NCBI GenBank assembly: GCA_964463165.1
Contig: CAYXBK010000006.1
Location: forward strand, 62,001-126,000
Length of the DNA: 64,000 nucleotides
Reading direction: 5' to 3'
From: UBA7236 sp964463165
Lineage (GTDB): Bacteria; Bacteroidota; Bacteroidia; Chitinophagales; BACL12
Shown piece by piece: positions 43,923 through 53,457 of the stretch (position 1 is its first letter; each line of letters begins with the position of its first letter). The notes under the pieces were generated by a model. That model was given only the letters and a program-made list of their open reading frames with translations. It ran no database searches and was not told the origin of the DNA. Made by a program: the position numbers and the translations under genes.

Positions 43923-45194
43923 ATGCAGCGTCTTCCTTCAGAAGAGGTACTATCTTTTTTACTCATGGTGGCAACTTTGTTGCTGTCTGCCCGTCTGATG
44001 GGTGAATTATTCAGAAAATTAAAGTTACCGCAGGTAATGGGCGAATTGGTTGCGGGGATTATTTTGGGCCCTTCCATCTTGGGTAAATTCAATCCCGGAT
44101 TTTATCAATCATTTTTTACGGAACATAAAGAAGCAGGAATTGCGTTCGACGGCCTGGCCCGGATCGGCATTTTACTTTTATTATTTGTTGCCGGAATGGA
44201 GATCAATCTGAAAACAATCCGGCAGCGGATGAATACTGCAGCGGCAATTAGTTTCTCAGGCATTGCATTTCCTTTTCTGATCGGGTTTGCTGCTTCCTGG
44301 TATTTTTCAGATTATTTATTTCCTGCCGGTGTTACCGATCAGCTCGCCACTTCTTTATTTATGGGAACTGCATTATCCATTACGGCGCTTTCGGTTCTTG
44401 CAAAAATTTTAATGGATATCGATATGATAAAATCGCAATTCGGCAATTTACTTATGACTGCCGCAATGATCGATGATTTTATCGGCTGGATGTTATTTTC
44501 ACTTGTGATTAGTGTTGCAAATCTCGAAAGTGAAGGAAGCTTTGCAGCATGGCAGGTCATGTTTATGGTAATTGGTTTTACGGCGATCATATTAACGGTG
44601 GGCAGGAAGATCATTCATTATAGTTTTATTTTTTCCAATAAATATTTATCGCGAAACGGAGGCACATTATCGGTCGGAATTGTATTCTGTCTGCTGGGCG
44701 CAATCTTTACCGAATGGCTTGGATTGCATGCCATATTCGGTGCATTTATGGTAGGTATTGCAGTTGGAGATTCTGATCATTTCAGTCACCGCACAAGAGA
44801 AATGCTGCACGATATCGTTACATTTATTTTCGCACCGTTGTTTTTTGTTTCGATCGGATTCAGGGTAGATTTCTTCGAGAATTTCGACTGGGCAATCGTT
44901 GCATTCGTTTTACTCATTTCCATTTTAGGAAAACTCAGCGGCGGGTATATCGGTGCACGGTTGGGAAAATTCGGAACACATGAATCCATTGCAATTGGTT
45001 TCGGCATGAATGCCCGCGGCTCACAGGAAATTGTACTGGGTTTAATTGCTTTAAATGCCGGGTTAATTACCGACCAGGTTTTTGTTGCGCTGGTTATTAT
45101 GACATTTGTAACAATTATGATGGCAGGACCGTCAATTAAATATTTTTTGAAACGGCGTGCAAAAATAAATACCGAAGATGATTTAAGTACCTGA
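43923..45194 (+). CDS. CPA2-family cation:proton antiporter
   Basis: The 423 residues have about 12 membrane segments and the CPA2/KefB/NapA-type fold: GELVAGIILGPSILG (41-55), ALSITALSVLAKIL, and DDFIGWMLF with the conserved Asp. The last helices read ARGSQEIVLGLIALNAGLI. It should exchange Na+ or K+ for H+ at the inner membrane for pH and ion balance. There is no TrkA-N tail. The gene stands alone with its own 5' region. Ion specificity is not resolved. Confidence 0.92.
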   Translation: MQRLPSEEVLSFLLMVATLLLSARLMGELFRKLKLPQVMGELVAGIILGPSILGKFNPGFYQSFFTEHKEAGIAFDGLARIGILLLLFVAGMEINLKTIRQRMNTAAAISFSGIAFPFLIGFAASWYFSDYLFPAGVTDQLATSLFMGTALSITALSVLAKILMDIDMIKSQFGNLLMTAAMIDDFIGWMLFSLVISVANLESEGSFAAWQVMFMVIGFTAIILTVGRKIIHYSFIFSNKYLSRNGGTLSVGIVFCLLGAIFTEWLGLHAIFGAFMVGIAVGDSDHFSHRTREMLHDIVTFIFAPLFFVSIGFRVDFFENFDWAIVAFVLLISILGKLSGGYIGARLGKFGTHESIAIGFGMNARGSQEIVLGLIALNAGLITDQVFVALVIMTFVTIMMAGPSIKYFLKRRAKINTEDDLST

Positions 45195-45247
45195 TGAAAC
45201 GGAATTGATAATCTGCATTTAATTAACCAGATTAAAACACGACGGAT

Positions 45248-45595
45248 TTATTTTTTCCTTCTCAATGCACTGCCTGCAACCGCCGCAAGTCCGCCAATTA
45301 AACCCATAATCAATGCAGCAACAATAAATAAGATATGCTGGTTGGGCATGGAAAATAGGGCTGCAATTTTATTACTCAGAATTGAATCATTCGGTTTGTC
45401 TGCAATATAAAATAGAGCGAGCCAGACAGCCATAACAGGAATCAAACCGGAAAAAAAATGCCGCCAGCTTGATTTTAACTGAATGAATATTGCAATCAGG
45501 AAACAAACCGGCGCAAAAATCCACCAGACAGGAATATAAATTTGTGTGAAATAACAAATGATTGCGGTAAGAATAATGGAGAGGATAATTTTCAT
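45248..45595 (-). CDS. small four-helix membrane protein next to penicillin acylase
   Basis: The 115 residues carry four hydrophobic segments, roughly 3-18, 21-40, 48-67 and 83-106, ending in a basic tail (GSALRRKK). The start ATG at 45595 overlaps by 4 bp the end of the penicillin-acylase gene (ATGA), so it is translationally coupled. It has no recognised family. Inference: it may be an accessory for the acylase or its secretion. Confidence 0.68.
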   Translation of the reverse strand: MKIILSIILTAIICYFTQIYIPVWWIFAPVCFLIAIFIQLKSSWRHFFSGLIPVMAVWLALFYIADKPNDSILSNKIAALFSMPNQHILFIVAALIMGLIGGLAAVAGSALRRKK

Positions 45596-48129
45596 TGGGC
45601 TTCCGAATTAAATATGATTGAAAAATCTGCTTCTTTTTTCGCTGCTGATTCATCCTTGTAAAAATTCAGTTTATAATATTTTCCTGCGGCCCAGTCAGAA
45701 ACGAAATCATCATAATGTTTGCTTCCCGGGTTCCCGCTTTGCCCTCCGGGATAAACTCCATATGCATTAACAGGGTCGCTCATCTCAACTACCATCCGCC
45801 AGCTTGGCCCGTTGCGTTCACTGGAAGCGTTTACAATATTCCGGTACCCGCCCGTTTCAATATTCAAATCGCTGAGTGCAGGAATCTGAGCAATATGCAA
45901 TATGCTTGTGTGCTTATATAAATACCATTTTAAAGATTGCGGATCATCTGACTGCATTTGTAAAATTATTTTCATTGCGGCATCGTAAGATAAATTAATA
46001 ACATCCTTCAATCCTTCCTTTTTCTTTGATGTATCCATAATATCAAAATACTTAAAATCGTCCGGTAAATTTTTCATGGCGAGGATTGTATAATAATTAT
46101 CAGGTTTTACAAATGCGGTATCCGGGTTATCAAATTCATCCCACAATAAATTGTACAATGTATCCCACCATATCTGAAAATAGGTAGGTGCAAGTGCATC
46201 TGCCGTATTTAAATAATCCCAGTTTGCGAGTTCGGAAAGAATTTTAAATTCAGGTTCAGTATGTGGTGCAGTATCGAGTGGGAATTCAACCGGAAAGCAA
46301 TCGAGACACGTCAAATTTTGTCTTAATGGAATGTATGGCCGCGGCCGTAATTGCAGCAATATAAAATCGAGTACTTCATTTGCGGTGTAATTAAAATTAT
46401 CCTGCTGCAGTTTTTGGAGATCTTCTACTGTTATATCATTCATTTCAGATAAACGGTCATTTATTCTTCTGTTCCGGTAAAATTCAAAATCAAATCCTGT
46501 ATAATAATACGGATAACTTGCATCTGTGGGATGCTGATTTGCAGATGAAACAAAACCGCGTTGCGGATTTTTGATAAATGGATTTTGCGCGGAAGGAATA
46601 TATTTCTGCCATTCGGCAGCCGGATCTTTTCCATCCAAAATAAAACGCCCTTGTTCAGGCCATTTAATTGCATGCTTACCTTGCTGTGTAATTGCGATAT
46701 CGCCACTCACTGCAGCAAAAACAAAATTTTGTGTGGGGCATGCAAAATAGCTGAGTGCATTTCTGTATTCATCAAAATTATGTGCATGGTTGAGGAGATA
46801 AAAAGTTTTAAAATCATTTGATGAATCGATCGCGGCCCAGCGCATTGCTAAATTTTCCCAATCACCTTTATTTTCACCAAAATCCGTGTATACCATTGGG
46901 CCATGAATTGTCCAAAGTACCGTATCAATAAAATCTTTTTCACCTTTTATTTTGATCACCTCAACACGCTTTTCAATTTTAAGCCACGCATTTCCATAAC
47001 GATATTCTTCCCGCTTTCCCAATCGCCAGGTGATCTTATACCAGTCACGCACGTCACGGCCACCGTTTGTTACACCCCATGAAATGCTGTCGTTGAATCC
47101 AATAACAACACCGGGTGCACCGGGTAAAGAAGCACCGTATACATTTTGTGTCGGAGAATTTAACTGGATCTCATACCAGAGAGAAGGAAGATTTAATTGC
47201 AGATGCGGGTCGTTGCATAAAATTGCATTTCCATTTTTTGTTTTTGTAGGAGCAACCGCCCAATTATTCGAACCGATACCATCATTTTCCGTTTTCTTAT
47301 TTTCCATCGACATGTAAAAGGTTGAGTCGAAATATTCTTTTGCAGTATCAATATGTTCCGGAACATAATCATAAACTTTTTCCGAGGGAATAATCGGATC
47401 AATACCAGCCGGCCTGTCGGGAAATAATAAATCAAAATCTTTTCTCCCTAATTTTTTAATAAGATTCGTGTATTCAACATCACTGTCAAATCCCGTTAAT
47501 GTATTTGCCATGTATTTCATCAATAACATGGTTTTTAAAATCGTCCAGTCCTCCGGCTGATAATTCAATAATTTATATTCGAGCGGAAAAGAAGCATAAT
47601 CATTTCCGAGTGAATGAATATATGCATTTACGCCATCAGAATATGCCTGGATACATCCCTGGGAAACCGGATCATTTTTTAATTCGTGCAAAGCATTTTC
47701 TGCTCCGGCAACCATACCGATGCGGCGTTGTTGCCTGTCAAAATCCAATAAATCCGGACCGAGTATTTCACTTAATCTGCCGGCTGCGGCAAGTGTTTGT
47801 GTTTCCATCTGCCACAACCTGTATTTTGCATGTATAAATCCTTCAATAAAATAAAGCGACTGATCGTCTGGAGCAAAAATATGCGGCACCAAACGTTCGT
47901 CCATATATACATTACCTGAAATATAATCTGTTGCGGGGTTGGAATGCGATTCCGTGAAAAAATTGAAATGCTGATCCGTATATGCTTCCTCTGTTTCCGC
48001 ATTTGCCATAAAACCGCGAACAGGGTCGAGGAATTTGCCAAGTGGTGGTATGGACCCCAATTGTGTGTTTAAAATGATAATAAGCGCTACGGTTGGAATA
48101 AGTGCGAGTAGAAACTTGTCGATACGCAT
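45592..48129 (-). CDS. penicillin acylase (N-terminal nucleophile) family protein
   Basis: The 845-residue precursor begins with a hydrophobic membrane anchor or signal (about 7-24). The N-terminal alpha part and a linker lead to the autocleavage site with nucleophile Ser287 in GIGSNNWAV (284-292), followed by DPHLQLNLPSLWYEIQL, the beta chain that carries the substrate pocket. Such enzymes hydrolyse amides, including acyl-homoserine lactones or beta-lactams; the substrate is unknown. The gene has a strong TTTG-N17-TATATTTG promoter four bases before the ATG. The coupled gene is at 45248. Confidence 0.9.
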   Translation of the reverse strand: MRIDKFLLALIPTVALIIILNTQLGSIPPLGKFLDPVRGFMANAETEEAYTDQHFNFFTESHSNPATDYISGNVYMDERLVPHIFAPDDQSLYFIEGFIHAKYRLWQMETQTLAAAGRLSEILGPDLLDFDRQQRRIGMVAGAENALHELKNDPVSQGCIQAYSDGVNAYIHSLGNDYASFPLEYKLLNYQPEDWTILKTMLLMKYMANTLTGFDSDVEYTNLIKKLGRKDFDLLFPDRPAGIDPIIPSEKVYDYVPEHIDTAKEYFDSTFYMSMENKKTENDGIGSNNWAVAPTKTKNGNAILCNDPHLQLNLPSLWYEIQLNSPTQNVYGASLPGAPGVVIGFNDSISWGVTNGGRDVRDWYKITWRLGKREEYRYGNAWLKIEKRVEVIKIKGEKDFIDTVLWTIHGPMVYTDFGENKGDWENLAMRWAAIDSSNDFKTFYLLNHAHNFDEYRNALSYFACPTQNFVFAAVSGDIAITQQGKHAIKWPEQGRFILDGKDPAAEWQKYIPSAQNPFIKNPQRGFVSSANQHPTDASYPYYYTGFDFEFYRNRRINDRLSEMNDITVEDLQKLQQDNFNYTANEVLDFILLQLRPRPYIPLRQNLTCLDCFPVEFPLDTAPHTEPEFKILSELANWDYLNTADALAPTYFQIWWDTLYNLLWDEFDNPDTAFVKPDNYYTILAMKNLPDDFKYFDIMDTSKKKEGLKDVINLSYDAAMKIILQMQSDDPQSLKWYLYKHTSILHIAQIPALSDLNIETGGYRNIVNASSERNGPSWRMVVEMSDPVNAYGVYPGGQSGNPGSKHYDDFVSDWAAGKYYKLNFYKDESAAKKEADFSIIFNSEAQ

Positions 48130-48133
48130 AGAA

Positions 48134-48162
48134 CAAATATAACAAGTATCCTGAATCGCAAA
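48134..48162 (-). promoter_or_regulatory. promoter TTTG-N17-TATATTTG, 4 bp before the acylase start
   Basis: Read on the minus strand, -33 TTTG (48162-48159), a 17-bp spacer and the -7 box TATATTTG (48141-48134) match the Bacteroidetes consensus fully. The -7 box ends 4 bp before ATG at 48129. Since transcription normally starts about 4 bp after the box, the mRNA would be leaderless or nearly so. Confidence 0.75.
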
Positions 48163-48220
48163 TCGGGAGGAGGCAGTTTACCGAAAGTTGAATGGATAAC
48201 TATGAAAGTCAGTCAGCATA

Positions 48221-49543
48221 TCATTTCAGCAAATACACGGTTAAGCCAAACAATGCACTTATGCCTATCCAGGGTATCATCCCGATCTTAAATTTATACA
48301 TGGCAATAAATGAAATAATGATCCAGGCTGTATTTACATAATGAATTTGATCAAGTTGAATCAGGTGAAAATCATCAACACCGAAAACAACTGCCTGGCC
48401 GAAAAATAAAGTGAGGTTTAATACAACACCAACTATTGCCGCCGTTACAAAATTTAAAATATTTTTTACTGTATTATTATTCTGTGTTCTTTCAATAATC
48501 GGTGCTCCTGCGAGAATGAAAAGAAAGGAAGGGAGGAAGGTATAAAATGTTGTGATCAGCAATCCCACTGAAGCCGGAAACAATAAATTCCCCGAATAGG
48601 AATATCCGGCCATAAAACCAACAAAAGCAAGTACCATGATCAGCGGACCCGGTGTACTTTCTCCCAATGCAAGCCCGTCGATCATTTGGAGGTTTGTGAG
48701 CCAGTGAAATGAATCAACTGCTTTTTGCGCAACATAAGGTAATACGGCATATGCGCCTCCAAAAGTGACAAATGCCGCCTGTGTAAAAAATAAACTTAAT
48801 TGTTTCCAAAATGGAAAATCCGACGGTGTAAAAAGAAAAAACAAAAGCAAAGGCACGCACCATAAAACCAGAAATACGGAGATTTGAATGAGTAATCTCC
48901 GCAAATTAAAACCTGTGTGCGGAAGAACAGAACTCGTTGTGAGATAATATCCTTCTTCATTGTCGTTTTTACCAGCCGATTTGCCGGAAGTTTGAAATAA
49001 TTTTGGACTGGTATATTTAAAAATTACAGCAATTACAATGGCCGATAAAACAATGAGCGGAAATGCGACATGGAAAAAAAAGATGGCAACAAAACTGAGT
49101 AATGCAAGCAAATAATGTATCTGCTTATGCAGTGATTTTTTACCGATCTTTATTAATGCAAGAATGACAATTGCAATAACAGCCGGCTTCAAACCATCGA
49201 ACAAAGCATAAACCCATGGAATTTTTCCATACTCAACATACACCACACTCAGTCCGAGTAAAATAAATACGGATGGAAGAATAAATAACAAACCTGCGGT
49301 AATCCCTCCTTTAATGCCATGCAATAACCATCCGACATACGTTGCAAGCTGCTGTGCTTCCGGGCCCGGCAACAGCATGCAATAATTTAAGGCATGCAGG
49401 AATTTTTTATCGCTGATCCATTTTTTTTTGTCCACCAGGAATTCATGCATGATGGCAATTTGTCCGGCTGGCCCCCCGAAACTTATGAACCCGAGTTTCA
49501 GCCAGAATTTAAATGCTTCCCTGAATGTTGGTTTTTGCAACAT
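48221..49543 (-). CDS. chrA: chromate transporter, long (two-domain) ChrA form
   Basis: ChrA exports chromate as a proton antiporter in the inner membrane. The 440 residues hold two homologous halves of roughly 190 residues each. GGPAGQIAIMHEF is at 23-35 and the matching GGAYAVLPYVAQ occurs in the second half, with about 11 membrane segments and a basic loop around residue 190. The start ATG at 49543 is 4 bp from a TATCTTTA box on the minus strand. The gene is in a run of minus-strand genes from penicillin acylase to the DUF5916 gene, but separated by 57-91 bp. The role could also be sulfate-linked anion transport. Confidence 0.93.
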   Translation of the reverse strand: MLQKPTFREAFKFWLKLGFISFGGPAGQIAIMHEFLVDKKKWISDKKFLHALNYCMLLPGPEAQQLATYVGWLLHGIKGGITAGLLFILPSVFILLGLSVVYVEYGKIPWVYALFDGLKPAVIAIVILALIKIGKKSLHKQIHYLLALLSFVAIFFFHVAFPLIVLSAIVIAVIFKYTSPKLFQTSGKSAGKNDNEEGYYLTTSSVLPHTGFNLRRLLIQISVFLVLWCVPLLLFFLFTPSDFPFWKQLSLFFTQAAFVTFGGAYAVLPYVAQKAVDSFHWLTNLQMIDGLALGESTPGPLIMVLAFVGFMAGYSYSGNLLFPASVGLLITTFYTFLPSFLFILAGAPIIERTQNNNTVKNILNFVTAAIVGVVLNLTLFFGQAVVFGVDDFHLIQLDQIHYVNTAWIIISFIAMYKFKIGMIPWIGISALFGLTVYLLK

Positions 49544-49600
49544 CCGCTAAAGATATAAATTCCCTTAAATTCAGAAGTAAATTATTCGGATGAATAGAAT

Positions 49601-52120
49601 TTAACCCTTACTGTTTTTTTTTAGATAGAGGTAATCGAAATAATAGATCAGTTTAACCGATAAGCCGTTTGTTTGCGGCTCGGTGAATGTTTTTTTACAG
49701 TTTGCAATAAAATCATCTGTACCGATATCATCAGATTGAAATATATTGTTTTTCCAGATGACATTCAGGTAGCTTCCGGGAGCAAATTCCCAGGCATATA
49801 CAAAATCAACATTGAAAATATTAAAATTCAGATCGTAATTCCCTGTAAAATCTGTTTCAGCCAGATTTCCATCATCCATCAATTCATAATATTCTTTGTA
49901 ATTTACTTTTCCCCAATAATATCTTGCTCTTGCTATGATATTCATTTTAGGGCCGAAAATATATTTCCCGGAAATTTCCTGGCTGATGGTGGTAATATTT
50001 CTTCTGCCGAAATAAATAATCAACTCATCAGTTTCCCCATAACCATAATCCACAAAACCGAAATTATTATGATCCTTGCTCATAAATAAATTATACGTCA
50101 TGCTTGCATGATCGCTTATATTATAAACCAGATAATGTCCCATTTCATAATAAGGATCATTCGGATAAGGTGATTCACCAAATGCGATACTTAAATTGTA
50201 GGAGAGATCTTTGCGATAATCGGTGCCGCCCCAGGCACTCACGAAACCAAATGGATAATGCCTGTATTTATATCCCTCAAAACGCGGCTCATAAAAATCG
50301 TAGAAATAAAATGGTTTGCCGAAGAAGCTCAAACCGGCATTCCAGAAATTTTTAAACTGACCGTTGAATCCTGCATTCGCATTTAATTCTTCGTATTCGA
50401 GGGGTTCAACACGTGTGTTGATGGAACTGCCTCCCCAGAAATTGTAATTATAAAATATCCCTTTTTTAGGTTCCTGATTATTGTAATTAAACCCGATATA
50501 ATTATTCGTGAAATTATTACCGAATTGTATACCCATATCATTATGATCATAATCGGGGCTGGTAAGTGCGTGCGAAAAATTAATATTCCATTTATTGAGA
50601 AAAGTGGAAATTCCGGCGATATAACTGTAACCCACTTTCGGATCATTTACAATTTCACCGTTCTCGCCGGTACTTTGTTCAAATACCTGGCTCACATTTC
50701 CAAATCCCCACCAGTTGAATGTGTGCTTTTCGTTCGTGATATCAAATAATCCCTGTGTAACATTTGCATCACGGTAACCGCTTTCACGCATCGTGTTTGT
50801 ATTTGTAAAACTTACTTTGGAATTATTTTTCAACGATTGCTCAAAAACAATCATGTTGTAATTTGTCAATGGATTTGTGAGCTCGAGATGTTCTTCTCCT
50901 GTTTCAATATTTTTAACTGTTGCAAATTCCTGTGCCGCAATTGCATTAAAAATACCGATCCCCAATCCTTTGTCGGTACGTCCGGAAAATTTTGTTGCGT
51001 TGTATAAACTTGTTTCTGAAGGATTATCTATCACTTCTTCATTTTCATCCAGATTATAATACACGTCGAAATATCCGAACGGCAAGCCACCGATGCGACG
51101 TGAATAAAACAATTTATCTCCGATGAAATTAAAAGTCTGATTGAATATTTCCGTTCCTTCCGTAAAGAAAGGCCGGCGTTCATCGAATTGCTGTTCAAAC
51201 GGAGAAAGATTGAGTATCACATTGTCACTTTGCACTTCTCCGAAATTCGGGATAAGCGTTGCATCAATTGTAAAACTTTCGTTGATGCCGTATTTTACAT
51301 CAAGGCCGCCGTTCAATATTTCCGATCTGCCGTATTCAACAGGATCGTAACTCACAGGATCCCATTGAAACCCTGCATTTAAATAAGGAGAAAATGATAA
51401 GCGCAGGGGAGGAATAATATCCGTTAACCCGGTTAAACTACCCCATTGATTGATAATGCCGTATACTTTCGGGTCTACCGGGCTCCAGATCACAAATTCG
51501 CCGGTTGAATTTATATTGCGGTTGAATTGCAATCCCCAATTCTGTTCAGGTTTACTCGGAAACCGGATGGCGGAATACGGAATTTTTATTTCGGCAATCC
51601 ATCCCGATTCATTTATTGATACATCGCTTTCCCAAACCGCATCCCAGCTCATATCTCCGTTGCTGTTTAATCCGAACCGCTGATCGCTCTGCACACCTGA
51701 TGCAGAGACAGTAAAGCGGTATCCGTTGAGATCATCATCATAGGTATCAAAACCAACAGTGAAATTATCTGCATTTGAACCGCCATCACGTTCGCTCAAT
51801 TGTGTATTAATTGACGATGGATCAGGATCATACATGACTGCTCCGATATAAATTGCAACATTATCGTACACTACTTTTACTTCTGTATTTCTGCTCGGAA
51901 TTTTATTGTATTCCGGCAGGAACGTGATAAACCCGGAAGCGACAGGAGCATTCAGCCATGCAGCATCATCAAGTTTACCGTCAATTTTTGGCGGCGTTGC
52001 GGTTTTTGTTGAAGGAAGCGAAGGCTTCTCAATTTTCGTTGAGTCCTGAGCGTCAAGATTGGATGAAAGAATTAAAACAAATGGAGTAAAAATCGAGTAG
52101 GCCCAGGATCTTAAATGCAT
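49601..52120 (-). CDS. DUF5916 outer-membrane protein with CBM9-like N-terminal domain
   Basis: The 839 residues begin with a signal peptide, then a CBM9-like sandwich (about 40-230; DGKLDDAAWLNAPVASGF, DDDLNGYRFTVSASGV, SGWIAEIKIPYSAIRFP). A long C-terminal beta-barrel-like DUF5916 region ends in LIYYFDYLYLKKNSKG. Such proteins are common in Bacteroidetes and probably bind a carbohydrate at the cell surface. It is the first gene after a 180-bp spacer that contains a heptad repeat. Ligand unknown. The start ATG is at 52120. Confidence 0.85.
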   Translation of the reverse strand: MHLRSWAYSIFTPFVLILSSNLDAQDSTKIEKPSLPSTKTATPPKIDGKLDDAAWLNAPVASGFITFLPEYNKIPSRNTEVKVVYDNVAIYIGAVMYDPDPSSINTQLSERDGGSNADNFTVGFDTYDDDLNGYRFTVSASGVQSDQRFGLNSNGDMSWDAVWESDVSINESGWIAEIKIPYSAIRFPSKPEQNWGLQFNRNINSTGEFVIWSPVDPKVYGIINQWGSLTGLTDIIPPLRLSFSPYLNAGFQWDPVSYDPVEYGRSEILNGGLDVKYGINESFTIDATLIPNFGEVQSDNVILNLSPFEQQFDERRPFFTEGTEIFNQTFNFIGDKLFYSRRIGGLPFGYFDVYYNLDENEEVIDNPSETSLYNATKFSGRTDKGLGIGIFNAIAAQEFATVKNIETGEEHLELTNPLTNYNMIVFEQSLKNNSKVSFTNTNTMRESGYRDANVTQGLFDITNEKHTFNWWGFGNVSQVFEQSTGENGEIVNDPKVGYSYIAGISTFLNKWNINFSHALTSPDYDHNDMGIQFGNNFTNNYIGFNYNNQEPKKGIFYNYNFWGGSSINTRVEPLEYEELNANAGFNGQFKNFWNAGLSFFGKPFYFYDFYEPRFEGYKYRHYPFGFVSAWGGTDYRKDLSYNLSIAFGESPYPNDPYYEMGHYLVYNISDHASMTYNLFMSKDHNNFGFVDYGYGETDELIIYFGRRNITTISQEISGKYIFGPKMNIIARARYYWGKVNYKEYYELMDDGNLAETDFTGNYDLNFNIFNVDFVYAWEFAPGSYLNVIWKNNIFQSDDIGTDDFIANCKKTFTEPQTNGLSVKLIYYFDYLYLKKNSKG

Positions 52121-52218
52121 ATGGTTGGTTGTGCCTACAAAATAATAACAGGGATTTATTTATAAAAGTTAAGTGCTGGTTAAAGGTTGTTAATTTGGAA
52201 GAATGGTTTTAGGGATAA

Positions 52219-52250
52219 AGCAGCAAGTATAAGGTATCAGGCATGACTGA
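52219..52250. repeat. degenerate 7-bp-period repeat
   Basis: The segment from GCAGCAA through GTATAAG and GTATCAG to GCATGAC advances with a seven-base period and ends in GACTG. It lies in the 179-bp spacer upstream of the DUF5916 gene. It is related in period and in its CANGACTG end to the cleaner heptad array at 56384-56503. Only about four units are seen, so the call is tentative. Confidence 0.35.
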
Positions 52251-52299
52251 CAAAATCCTGTTGATAATTTTGGCAAGAGCAGAATATTTAATTCTTTGT

Positions 52300-52659
52300 T
52301 TATTTTTTTGAAGTACGTAATTTCTCTTCGTTCACTCTGTACTTCACAATTTTAGTGATCAGTTTTTCAGGTAAAGGCTGATCGATTGGAAATTGCACAG
52401 CTCCTTTCGACCATTTGAAATCACCGAATGCATTTTGAAATTCGCGGATACCGGATGAAGTAGGGTAGAAGCCGATATGATTTTTATATCCGGCAAAATA
52501 TACAAGCACAGTATTTAATTTATAAGCCGGCATTTTATAGCTGATAATTTCTTCAGCTTCAGGAACAGCTTTTTTAATGATCGCTCTGATCTCTTCCAGC
52601 TTATTTTTTACTTCGGCAGGAAATGTTGAAATATAGATATCGATTTCATTTTTTGGCAT
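52300..52659 (-). CDS. DUF1801/YdhG-like protein
   Basis: The 119-residue protein is a cytoplasmic DUF1801 domain (YdhG family). Features are DIYISTFPAEVKNKLEEIRAI, AEEIISYKMPAYKL, YFAGYKNHIGFYPT and the basic end IVKYRVNEEKLR. Members include a proposed iron chaperone (YdhG/Fra-like), with no enzymatic activity clearly assigned. The start ATG at 52659 follows a TAACTTTA-like box. It is upstream of nothing on the same strand within 64 bp but shares orientation with the DHFR-like gene at 52724. Confidence 0.85.
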   Translation of the reverse strand: MPKNEIDIYISTFPAEVKNKLEEIRAIIKKAVPEAEEIISYKMPAYKLNTVLVYFAGYKNHIGFYPTSSGIREFQNAFGDFKWSKGAVQFPIDQPLPEKLITKIVKYRVNEEKLRTSKK

Positions 52660-52723
52660 AGAAATAAAGTTAAGTTGTTAATTCTAAGGATAAATCATCA
52701 AATCCTGTTTTGCATTTGTGTTG

Positions 52724-53287
52724 TTATTTATTTCTGAGTGCATATGTATTAACAACAATACCACAAGGATATGACACACTTTTCTGCAATTCCAGATCTA
52801 CACGTCCATTAAAAATTCTCATACCATTACCGATAGCGGCCGGGTTTACAAATAAATTCAATTCATCAATTAAATTATTATCAATGAGATGTGAAACAAA
52901 ACTGGCTCCGCCATACACAATTATGTCTTTACCGGGTTTGTTTTTTAATTTATTCACTTCTTCAGTCAAATCGCCATTTGCAAGTGTGGTGTTTTCCCAT
53001 TTTGATTTTTCTAATGTTTTAGAGAAAACAACTTTAGGTGTATCAACCATTTTTTTTGCAAACGAATATTCAGGGCTGGAAGGATCTTTCAATACACTTG
53101 TCCAGTAGGTTACGAAACCATCCGTCATGTTTTTACCAAGCAAAATTGTATCTGATGAATCCGTAAGTTCGTTGATAAATTTCGAGAGCTCATCATCCAT
53201 GTCCCATGTCATCCAATCCATTTCGCCATTTGGACCGCCAACAAATCCGTCGACGGAAATCTGAAACTGTAGTTTAAGTTTGCGCAT
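52724..53287 (-). CDS. dihydrofolate-reductase-like (RibD C-terminal) protein
   Basis: The 187 residues have the DHFR/RibD-C fold: LQFQISVDGFVGGPNGEMDW (6-25), SDTILLGKNMTDGF, LKNKPGKDIIVYGGASFVSHLID and the end LELQKSVSYPCGIVV. Such NADPH-dependent reductases are usually detached from classic folate metabolism; the substrate is unknown. It lies upstream of the DUF1801 gene on the same strand with a 64-bp gap and may be co-transcribed. The strong terminator at 53404-53439 separates it from the next gene upstream. Confidence 0.87.
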   Translation of the reverse strand: MRKLKLQFQISVDGFVGGPNGEMDWMTWDMDDELSKFINELTDSSDTILLGKNMTDGFVTYWTSVLKDPSSPEYSFAKKMVDTPKVVFSKTLEKSKWENTTLANGDLTEEVNKLKNKPGKDIIVYGGASFVSHLIDNNLIDELNLFVNPAAIGNGMRIFNGRVDLELQKSVSYPCGIVVNTYALRNK

Positions 53288-53403
53288 TGAATTAAGTTTT
53301 AGTTTGAATTAATGAATACAAAGTTGCTGCGGGTAAATCTAAATAAAGATGTGTAAAAATGACAATGTGAAGGGGATAATGCGACAATAGGAAAATAAAT
53401 AAT

Positions 53404-53439
53404 AAAAAAAATCACCGATGATTTCACCGGTGATTTTTT
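53404..53439 (-). terminator. intrinsic terminator after the tail-collar protein gene (works on both strands)
   Basis: ATCACCG (53411-53417) pairs with CGGTGAT (53428-53434), and the flanking A and T tracts extend the stem by up to five A-T pairs around a 10-nt loop. On the minus strand the hairpin is followed by a run of about seven T. It lies 19 bp past the stop of the gene at 53458 and can also stop plus-strand reads, which have a T run too. Confidence 0.85.
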
Positions 53440-53457
53440 ATTTAATGTGGTCTGTGC

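Noticed and set aside
45209..45234. Inverted repeat TAATCTG-N12-CAGATTA between the antiporter and the small membrane gene
   Set aside because: Seven-base arms with a 12-nt loop, no T run on either side, so it is not a convincing terminator.
49608..49622. T-run near the DUF5916 stop considered as a terminator
   Set aside because: No stable hairpin precedes the run on either strand.
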